Assembly (NCBI GenBank): GCA_004552385.1
Contig: SFOL01000081.1
Span: forward strand, 1-7,951
Origin: Bacteroidales bacterium
GTDB taxonomy: Bacteria > Bacteroidota > Bacteroidia > Bacteroidales > Marinilabiliaceae
DNA: 7,951 nucleotides
Direction: 5' to 3'
Of this stretch, positions 1 through 5,654 are shown piece after piece. The notes under the pieces are model-generated. The model was not told the DNA's origin, ran no database searches, and saw only the letters and a list, made by a program, of their open reading frames with translations. Made by a program: the position numbers and the translations under genes. Every line of letters starts with the position of its first letter. The stretch's first letter is position 1.

Positions 1-1
1 A

Positions 2-256
2 GCACATATATCCAAGATTGGTAATAGACGGTCAAAGACCTTGTTGTACATCTGCGCAGAAAGCGCCAGATTGCACAACAAGGAGATTAAACTGTATTAC
101 GAGAGACGTACTTTAATAGATAAAAAGCCGCGTCATTATGTACTAAATGCCATAGCAAACAAGTTGCTAAGGATCATATTCACCCTCGTGGAAAAAGGTG
201 AATACTATGACGCAAACTTCATCAGGCAAGACCCAAGGGTCGTTAAACATAATTAA
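2..256 (+). CDS. IS110-family transposase, C-terminal end (partial, cut by window edge)
   Basis: The frame is open from the first bases of the window to a TAA at 254-256, giving 84 residues that enter from the left edge. The segment begins AHISKIGNRRSKTLLY, followed by an NKEIKLYYERR stretch and NAIANKLLRIIFTLVEKG. This order (H-I-S-K-x-G-N-R-R, then YYE-R, then a K-L-L-R-I helix) is the typical C-terminal half of the Transposase_20 domain of IS110/IS116/IS902 recombinases, which move an insertion sequence using an N-terminal DEDD domain and a C-terminal serine. The N-terminal domain and probably the serine lie outside the window, so intactness cannot be judged. A TTG at 41 opens a shorter frame but is internal to the family domain and is not a real start. 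Base composition is much more AT-rich than in the four genes to the right, which fits mobile DNA. Confidence 0.85.
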   Translation, partial: AHISKIGNRRSKTLLYICAESARLHNKEIKLYYERRTLIDKKPRHYVLNAIANKLLRIIFTLVEKGEYYDANFIRQDPRVVKHN

Positions 257-335
257 CGTTAAAAAATACGCTCAAAGCTTGCTCAATTAGAGTAAAACAG
301 GGCGTGTGGGATAAAACTTGCGAAACTTGAGTTTA
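257..335. mobile_element. Probable right-end flank of the IS110-type element
   Basis: This AT-rich non-coding stretch lies between the transposase stop and the MITE-like element. IS110-family elements generally lack clear terminal inverted repeats and keep a non-coding end next to the recombinase gene, so the exact boundary cannot be placed by eye. A short direct repeat, AAACTTG, occurs at 314-320 and 323-329 and again near 458-464. No open frame or strong hairpin is visible. Assignment to the insertion sequence is inferred from position only. Confidence 0.35.
330..335. repeat. Target-site duplication, left copy (AGTTTA)
   Basis: A perfect 6-bp match to 435-440, directly adjoining the outer end of the left inverted repeat at 336. 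The match does not extend further on either side, as expected for a target duplication. Confidence 0.65.
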
Positions 336-434
336 GAGCCCACTTGAAAAAGTCAATTTTACAAAAAATCAGCTATTGATTATCAATAAGTTACAAAGAC
401 AAAAATGTGATTTTCGACTTTTTAAAGTGGGCTC
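336..434. mobile_element. MITE-like element, 99 bp, with terminal inverted repeats and 6-bp target duplication
   Basis: The left end (336-355) reads GAGCCCACTTGAAAAAGTCA. The reverse complement of the right end (415-434) matches it at 18 of 20 positions. The element is flanked directly on both sides by the same 6 bases, AGTTTA (330-335 and 435-440), which is the expected scar of transposition. The interior is AT-rich, has no coding frame, and holds a perfect 7+1+7 palindrome near its centre (TATTGAT, one base, ATCAATA; 374-388). A short non-coding sequence with terminal inverted repeats and a target duplication is the definition of a MITE, probably moved in trans by a DDE transposase encoded elsewhere. 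The parent family cannot be named from sequence alone. It lies 37 bp past the stop of the minus-strand barrel gene, so its hairpin may also affect the end of that transcript. Confidence 0.75.
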
Positions 435-440
435 AGTTTA
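435..440. repeat. Target-site duplication, right copy (AGTTTA)
   Basis: A perfect 6-bp match to 330-335, directly adjoining the outer end of the right inverted repeat at 434. Confidence 0.65.
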
Positions 441-470
441 TAACTTCAGAACATGCTAAACTTGAAGTCA

Positions 471-2729
471 TTAGAAATGATATTTCGAACCCACGCTGAG
501 ACGCAGTTCCACCTCGGCAGGATTGCACCAGTGGGGAGCCTCCAGGTTCTTGGTAGAAAGCGTGGCGGAAGGTTCAAGATACAGTTCCACACGAGGCGAC
601 ACGCGCAGGCCAGCCTGCATGGCAGCATGAAGACCCGGAGCATAGTTGGGCGTACGGTGCTCCTTGGTGCTTACTGCCACCTGGGCACCCAGCAGACCCG
701 TGATCTGCACCAGTTCGTCGTCGGAAGGCTCGCCCGTAACGGCACTCTTCAGGTTCATCATGTAGTCGGCACGAAGGGCTGTGAGCGTCTTTCTGCCCAG
801 GTTGGGCGAAGGCACGAGGGTGTTGCCCAAAGCCACCTGGATGCCGCTCAGAGAGCTGAACCAATGGCCGTAACCGATGTCGGTGGGAAGAGTGAGACGG
901 CGACCGATGCTTCCTCCGTCGCCCATGTTGCCTGTATAGACACCCGTTCCGGCACTCAGGAAGACGTAATTTCTGCGGGATGGAGCCTCGTCGAGGTCCT
1001 TGTTGCGGGAGCTGCGCTGCACGTTGTACTCCACACCCAACTGCACCTGGGGCTGCAGACGATGCGAACGGAAGCCCTTGTAGCGCGAGGTGAACTCATA
1101 GCCCAACTGGGCCTCGCCCAGCAGGTTGACGTGCGATGAGAGGCGCAGGGCAAGCTGTCCGCCGGCATGAAGGTCGGAGTTGAGACGGGTGTACTCGGAG
1201 TGGTCGGCACCAAGATTGAAGCCCAGCACGGAGCGCAGGGAGAGCACACGCGAGTTGTCGCAACCATAGCTGACGGCCGTGAGGTCGGTCATCCAGTCGA
1301 AACCGCCCGTTGCCGCACCATAGTAGCGCTCGTTGATGGGGCGTCCGAACATGCCCTGGAAACTGTAGCGGAAGCCTGCCATCGGAGCCGACCAGTGGGT
1401 GTAGCTGATGCGTGCCACTGGCATGTAGCGCTTCCACTCGTCATACTGGAAGAGGCGCACCGCCATACCTCCCGTGAGGGCGAAGCTGTTGCGTCGCATC
1501 TTCATGTTGTCCTCTGCCTGATGGGCCTTACGCGACATTTCCTCATGATAGGTGTAGACGAATCCTGCCATGAGCGAACTGGTCACGTCGAGCTTGTCAA
1601 CCGTATAGGCATTGGGCGCCCAACGGCTGTTGTAGAGGTCGAAACGTGGCTCGAGCACGAAGTCGATGTCGCGCGAGAGGCGGACATTGGCCTGCAGACC
1701 GGCTCCTACGTTCAGACTGTAACGCGACTCGGTGTACCAGTCGCGCGAGTAGTTGAAGCCGATTCCCGCCAGGGCGTTGACCCAGAAGCGTCGCTCGGGC
1801 TTGAGTCCGCCGAAGGCATTGTGCAGATTGAGCATATAGTCGAGACGGGCACCTATGGCACGCATACGAGTCGCGTCGTTCTGCATGAAGGTGGTGGTGT
1901 TGAGGTTCAGACGAAGTGCGTTGCAGGGGTCGATCCACTTGCCGAGAGACACAGCCACGCTCATGCCCGTGTTGTCGTGCCAGTCGCTGACGTGGGCACT
2001 GCCCAGGAACATGGGTCCTGCCTGCACGCCGGCAAAGAGTCCGTCGGCAAAGCTGTGGGGCGTGGAGAAATAGGAACGCATGTTGCCCCTGCGCACGTCG
2101 GGCATACGGACGCCCAGACCCATGGTGAGGCTTGCCATGGGGCGAAGATTGCGCCAGGTCTGCACCTGCGACACGTTGTCCTGCGTCACGCCCACACGTG
2201 TCTCTGCATAGACGTAGGTGATGGGCGAGAAAGCATACTGTCCGCGCAGACCCATGTGAGCGCCGAAGCCGTGGTCGTTGTGCTTGTTCTCACGCGAATA
2301 CGACAGGTCGATGCCGGCAATGCCGTACACCTCGAAGGGATGCTGGCTGTAGTGAGTGCCGGGCTGGGCGATGGCGGTGATGTTGAGCAGATAGTCGAGG
2401 CCCACGGAGGCGTATTTCGTCTCCTTGCCGCTGATCTTGTAGGCTCCGCCATAGAAGTTGAGCCTTACTCCGTGTTCGGGCGAGATCCAGTCGCCCAAGC
2501 CCATCTCGGCGGTGGGACCCAGCTTGACGTTGTGGCGGCCCATGAGATTGCCTCCGAAACCGAAATCCATGAACAGATGGTCCATGAACTTCTTGTCCTT
2601 GTACGACTTGGTGACCTGTGGGCGCTGCAACATATAGTCGAGAGCGCTCTTCGAGAGCTGCGCCTTACCGGTGAGGGGTGCGCCCGCCATGATGAGGGCG
2701 CTTATGAGGATGAAATCTTTTCTTTTCAT
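471..2729 (-). CDS. Predicted four-module outer-membrane beta-barrel protein (752 aa)
   Basis: The product starts MKRKDFILISALIMAGAPLTG and has a signal peptide probably cut after KA at residues 22-23. The mature protein is rich in alternating aromatic and small residues (for example GIAGIDLSYS and AGIGFNYSR) and ends in aromatic Phe (KYHF), as expected of an outer-membrane barrel. Four consecutive modules of about 155-165 residues can be aligned by eye: about 52-209, 231-394, 415-570 and 587-752. Each has, in order, a G-rich first strand, a G-x-W-x-x-P-type turn before an RLN or FRYS strand, a L/F-D-Y-L/M-L/M-N-type strand, a G-I-G-type strand, a G-L-Q-A-x-x-R-L-S-type strand followed by an E-P-R strand, and a closing strand. 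Modules 1, 2 and 4 are the most alike; module 3 is more diverged. The start is the only ATG that gives a signal peptide, and it lies 20 bp after the upstream gene's stop, so the two are probably co-transcribed. I do not recognise a named family. Barrel and outer-membrane location are inferred from sequence pattern. Confidence 0.8.
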   Translation of the reverse strand: MKRKDFILISALIMAGAPLTGKAQLSKSALDYMLQRPQVTKSYKDKKFMDHLFMDFGFGGNLMGRHNVKLGPTAEMGLGDWISPEHGVRLNFYGGAYKISGKETKYASVGLDYLLNITAIAQPGTHYSQHPFEVYGIAGIDLSYSRENKHNDHGFGAHMGLRGQYAFSPITYVYAETRVGVTQDNVSQVQTWRNLRPMASLTMGLGVRMPDVRRGNMRSYFSTPHSFADGLFAGVQAGPMFLGSAHVSDWHDNTGMSVAVSLGKWIDPCNALRLNLNTTTFMQNDATRMRAIGARLDYMLNLHNAFGGLKPERRFWVNALAGIGFNYSRDWYTESRYSLNVGAGLQANVRLSRDIDFVLEPRFDLYNSRWAPNAYTVDKLDVTSSLMAGFVYTYHEEMSRKAHQAEDNMKMRRNSFALTGGMAVRLFQYDEWKRYMPVARISYTHWSAPMAGFRYSFQGMFGRPINERYYGAATGGFDWMTDLTAVSYGCDNSRVLSLRSVLGFNLGADHSEYTRLNSDLHAGGQLALRLSSHVNLLGEAQLGYEFTSRYKGFRSHRLQPQVQLGVEYNVQRSSRNKDLDEAPSRRNYVFLSAGTGVYTGNMGDGGSIGRRLTLPTDIGYGHWFSSLSGIQVALGNTLVPSPNLGRKTLTALRADYMMNLKSAVTGEPSDDELVQITGLLGAQVAVSTKEHRTPNYAPGLHAAMQAGLRVSPRVELYLEPSATLSTKNLEAPHWCNPAEVELRLSVGSKYHF

Positions 2730-2736
2730 GATGATC

Positions 2737-2748
2737 TGTGTGTGTGTG
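2737..2748. repeat. (TG)6 dinucleotide run in the intergenic spacer
   Basis: Six TG units on the + strand, read as (CA)6 in the mRNA, fill most of the 20-bp gap between the OmpA-like gene stop and the barrel gene start. The run covers the region where a ribosome would dock. Short runs like this can change length by replication slippage, but six units is near the low end for that. Confidence 0.6.
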
Positions 2749-2749
2749 T

Positions 2750-4807
2750 TTATTGTTGTTTATCCGTAGACAGGAGGTCGGTCACGTCGCCGTCGGTCTT
2801 GGCGATTTCCTTGAGCGAGGGGTCCATGGCGAAGGCTCGTTTTAGCTCCTCGTAGGCCTCGATGGGGTCGTCGGTACGGTTCAGACAGATGGCACGGAGA
2901 TAGTGACTCACAGCCTCGTTGTCGGGCAACTGACGGCTCATGCGCAGGGCTGCGTCGTCGAGCTTCATGGCAAGGAGCATCACCACCTCGTTGCGCTTGC
3001 CGGTCTTGGCGATGGTGGCGTAGTTTTTGGCATCGTAACGGCTGTTGAGAACGGCGTTGACGGCCAGTATGGTGTGGGTCGACTCGTTGTCGTTGACGAA
3101 ATGAGCCACGGAGTCGGCAGAGGCATAAAGGCCCTCGTTGAGCAGGGTGATGAGCTGGTTGACGTTGACTTCCTGAGGGGCACCCGCTCCGGCGAAGGGG
3201 CGCAACAGGGAGGCGTCGTACTGACGATGGTTGATGAGCTGCACAGAGAGGTCGTTGGCTGCTGCCATGAACGAGGGGTACACCTCGAGTGCCTGGCGCA
3301 TCATGGCGACGCGCTTCGCTGTGTCGGCCTCGGCACGGTAGAGCTTGAAGAACTCATACTTCGACAGCTGGCTGTAGTCCTGGGCGTAGAGCTGGGCAAT
3401 CTCGTCGATGGTGAGGGTGCGGTAAACGTTGTAGTGCAGGGTGTAGTCCACACGGCGCAACTGGGGCAGACAGCGGGTGGCGATGATCTTGTGATAGAAA
3501 GGCAGACGCTGGATGGCTCTGCCCTGAGCCTCGATATTGCCAGGATGAGCAGCCAGGATGGCCTCTACCCTGTCGGCCTCGCTGGCAAGAGTGTCCTTGC
3601 GGAGTATCTCGGCCACACGCGACCAGGGAGCCACCTTGGCGTCGGACGTGAAGGTCATTCCCTGGGTCATGTCGGCAGGAAGGGTGCGCTTCAGGAAGCC
3701 GAGGGCGTAGTCCATACGCATCTTGGCCAGACTCATGTTGCGGGAGTAGCGTCCCTCGGGCGACGACTGACCTCGGAGCTCGAGCGAGCTGAGCGAGGCG
3801 CCCTTCGACTGGGAAATGGTCTCTATCTGCTGACGGAGTTTGTCGATCTCAGAGGCGTTCTGAGGGTCGCTGCTGTCGAAGACGGCCATGCCCACGGGGA
3901 AACGGAGGTTCACCTTGCCCTGACTGTCGCGAAGCTGCACCTCCTTCTTGGGGAAGTAGGCTGAGTCGGTAAGTTCGTGGGCGGCAAAGCTGTAGTCGAG
4001 GAAGCGCAGGGGGTTGACGGTTCCACGGGCGATGATGGTGGTGTCGCGGTAGAGGATGCGGTTGTAGTTCTCGATGGCCATATAGACGTCGCAGGAGAAG
4101 TCGTCCTTCACGTGCTCCACGTAGATGGAGTCGTTGTAGCCTATGATGTCGTTGGGGCGGCCTTTCTCACGTGTCTGCTCGCTCTTCACGGTGATGTAGC
4201 GTGCCAGAGGGTCGCCGGCAAGCGAGTCGTTGAGGTCGAAGTTGTAGAGTCGATCCTGCGTCTCGTTATACTCGCGTGCGTCGTACACCATCGGTTTCAT
4301 GAGGGTCACCTGCTTGCGGGTGGCGTTGTTGAGCACGGGCTGAACCACGAGTCGGGTGTTGTGCGAAAACATCTCGCGGGGCACACGCACACGGGTCTTC
4401 ACATGGAAATAGTTGCCTCTGACCTCGATGTCGGTTGGCTCGGGCAGGATCTTGTCGGTAATGCGCTTCTGCGAGATGGTCACCTCCTTGAGCGAGACAC
4501 TCTCCTCTTCGAGCACCACGCGCAGTCGCGACTTGCCCTTCACGTCCACTTCCTTGGTCTTCATACCCACCATGGAGAAACGCAGACGGGCATTGGAACG
4601 CACGTTGATGGCAAAGGTTCCGTCGACATCGGTCATGGCAAGCACACGGCGTGTGGAGGCGTCGGAAACGTTGACACCGATACAGGGTGAGCCGTCCGAC
4701 TTGACAACTACCGTACCCAGCACTCGCATCACCTCCTGTGCGGAGACGTCCGAAACGGTGAGCAAGAAGAGGGCGACAAGAAAAGTAATGGAGCGAAGAG
4801 GCTTCAT
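2750..4807 (-). CDS. Carboxypeptidase-regulatory-like / OmpA-like / TPR envelope protein (685 aa)
   Basis: From the ATG at 4807 the product begins MKPLRSITFLVALFLLTVS and has a signal peptide ending VSA before Gln24. An ATG at 4840 adds 11 residues ahead of the hydrophobic segment and is less likely. Residues about 28-100 form a carboxypeptidase-regulatory-like beta-sandwich (GTVVVKSDGSPCIGVNV, then TDVDGTFAI), followed by SLKEVTIS, the link usually found before the plug of SusC-type receptors; no receptor barrel follows. Residues about 130-290 are beta-rich and not assigned with confidence; they may be related to the DUF3868 proteins of fimbrial loci. Residues about 298-375 are OmpA-like, with RGQSSPEG and RNMSLAKMR. 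The Asn and Arg of the OmpA motif are kept, but the usual peptidoglycan-contact Asp position reads Ser, so diaminopimelate binding is doubtful. Residues about 484-665 are helical with TPR-like repeats. It lies downstream of the DUF3575 gene and 20 bp upstream of the barrel gene. Role unknown; an envelope-anchoring or assembly part is inferred. Confidence 0.8.
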   Translation of the reverse strand: MKPLRSITFLVALFLLTVSDVSAQEVMRVLGTVVVKSDGSPCIGVNVSDASTRRVLAMTDVDGTFAINVRSNARLRFSMVGMKTKEVDVKGKSRLRVVLEEESVSLKEVTISQKRITDKILPEPTDIEVRGNYFHVKTRVRVPREMFSHNTRLVVQPVLNNATRKQVTLMKPMVYDAREYNETQDRLYNFDLNDSLAGDPLARYITVKSEQTREKGRPNDIIGYNDSIYVEHVKDDFSCDVYMAIENYNRILYRDTTIIARGTVNPLRFLDYSFAAHELTDSAYFPKKEVQLRDSQGKVNLRFPVGMAVFDSSDPQNASEIDKLRQQIETISQSKGASLSSLELRGQSSPEGRYSRNMSLAKMRMDYALGFLKRTLPADMTQGMTFTSDAKVAPWSRVAEILRKDTLASEADRVEAILAAHPGNIEAQGRAIQRLPFYHKIIATRCLPQLRRVDYTLHYNVYRTLTIDEIAQLYAQDYSQLSKYEFFKLYRAEADTAKRVAMMRQALEVYPSFMAAANDLSVQLINHRQYDASLLRPFAGAGAPQEVNVNQLITLLNEGLYASADSVAHFVNDNESTHTILAVNAVLNSRYDAKNYATIAKTGKRNEVVMLLAMKLDDAALRMSRQLPDNEAVSHYLRAICLNRTDDPIEAYEELKRAFAMDPSLKEIAKTDGDVTDLLSTDKQQ

Positions 4808-5039
4808 GAATAATAAGTTATGAGTAGTCATAAATTGCATTCTTATCTTATTTTTTGTATGTATATATAAGTATGTTCATGCATACGTTTTGCAAATACG
4901 TTTTTGTGAAATCTTATGCTGATAAATTTTGTGAAACCTTATGCTGATAAATTTTTGTGAAATCTTATGCTGATAAAAAAAGAGAACTATACACGTGAAA
5001 GTCTTCGTATGTGTGTGGCTTCCAGGGGAATTGTGCTTT
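4808..5039 (-). promoter_or_regulatory. AT-rich leader of the OmpA-like gene, with tandem repeats
   Basis: This 232-bp gap is far longer than the other two spacers in the cluster (48 and 20 bp) and is strongly AT-rich from 4808 to about 4986. It holds three tandem repeats (4901-4977) and a small inverted repeat, GTATG/CATAC (4871-4875 and 4882-4886). I see no convincing match to the Bacteroidetes -33/-7 promoter (TTG, TAnnTTTG) in the minus direction. The length and repeats suggest an internal promoter or control region that could uncouple the last two genes from the first two. This is an inference. Confidence 0.4.
4901..4977. repeat. Three tandem copies of a 25-26 bp repeat
   Basis: Copies lie at 4901-4926, 4927-4951 and 4952-4977. 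Each contains GAAATCTTATGCTGATAAA, with one T-to-C change in the middle copy, preceded by a T-run of 4 or 5 bases and GT. The first and third copies are identical over 26 bp; the middle copy has one T fewer. The array sits about 95 bp upstream of the chosen start of the OmpA-like gene. Near-identity suggests recent expansion or selection to keep repeated protein-binding sites. Confidence 0.85.
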
Positions 5040-5606
5040 TTACTTGATCAGATACACGAAGGTTACACCAGCCTTGATGGGGATAGGTCGCCACCCTTTC
5101 ACATTGGCCTCGCCGGGCTCATACTCGTCCTTGTCCCAACTCATCTCCTGCACGTGAGCCATTCCCACTCCAAGAGTCGTCTCAAGACTCCATCGTCGCG
5201 ACAGCACGAAACTGTAGCCGTAGGTAACGCCTCCACCATAGAGGTCGCCCTTATGGCGATTGCCCCCACGCACGTAGTTGTAGTGGCATCCTATGCCGGC
5301 AATTCCGACAAAATGACCTGTCTGCGGACGGGCGCTGAACCAGTAACGCACCTCTGGCGTGATCATGGCGCCACGGGTGTCGATGTTAAAGACCTTGATG
5401 CGGTTGTAAGCTGCCTCAAAATTGAAGGTGACATGGCGATTGACCCTGAACTCTGCTCCGAGGTTGGGAGTAGAGGCCGCCCAGTAGAGGGCATTGGTCT
5501 TGACAGCCACCCGCTGGGCCTTCGTCTGCATGGGAGCCAGTAGGCTGGCTGAAAGGACGGCCAGCGTGAACCATGCTTTTGCTTTCTTTAAGTGATAGAT
5601 AACCAT
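5040..5606 (-). CDS. DUF3575 domain protein, predicted small outer-membrane barrel (188 aa)
   Basis: The product has an N-terminal signal peptide (basic MVIYHLKKAKAW, hydrophobic FTLAVLSASLLA, cut probably after TKA at residue 30). The mature part opens RVAVKTNALYWAASTPNLGA, then ITPEVRYWF (82-90), GHFVGIAGIGCHYNY (97-111), a YGGGVTYGYSFVLSRRWSLE stretch (123-142), and closes PIKAGVTFVYLIK. The V-K-T-N-x-x-Y, T-P-N-x-G-x-E, P-E-x-R-Y-W and Y-G-Y-S signatures and the length match the DUF3575 family of Bacteroidales. The family has no settled biochemical role; members are often encoded at the head of fimbrial loci, next to DUF3868 or OmpA-like proteins. The alternating strands suggest an 8-stranded barrel. 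The gene starts 48 bp after the TPR gene stop, in the same direction, so co-transcription is likely. Confidence 0.85.
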   Translation of the reverse strand: MVIYHLKKAKAWFTLAVLSASLLAPMQTKAQRVAVKTNALYWAASTPNLGAEFRVNRHVTFNFEAAYNRIKVFNIDTRGAMITPEVRYWFSARPQTGHFVGIAGIGCHYNYVRGGNRHKGDLYGGGVTYGYSFVLSRRWSLETTLGVGMAHVQEMSWDKDEYEPGEANVKGWRPIPIKAGVTFVYLIK

Positions 5607-5654
5607 ATATATTTATAAATGTGATTCTTATTTTTTTAGTTTTCTCTAACTCCC

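Noticed and set aside
443..468. ACTTCA/TGAAGT inverted repeat with a 14-base loop just after the barrel gene, as a terminator
   Set aside because: The stem is only six AT-rich pairs and no T-run follows directly, so it is too weak to call.
453..1139. 228-codon open frame on the + strand
   Set aside because: It overlaps the 3' third of the barrel gene and shows no recognisable features.
1167..2855. 562-codon open frame on the + strand, opposite the barrel gene
   Set aside because: It is antisense to a gene with a clear signal peptide and internal repeats. The translation is rich in V, H, G and E with no domain, as expected for the mirror of a GC-rich coding frame.
2903..4690. 353- and 237-codon open frames on the + strand, opposite the OmpA-like gene
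   Set aside because: Same composition artefact; no signal peptide, no domain, and the opposite strand encodes recognisable domains.
4901..4977. CRISPR or iteron-type replication origin from the tandem repeats
   Set aside because: There are no spacers between copies, no replication gene nearby, and only three copies in an operon leader.
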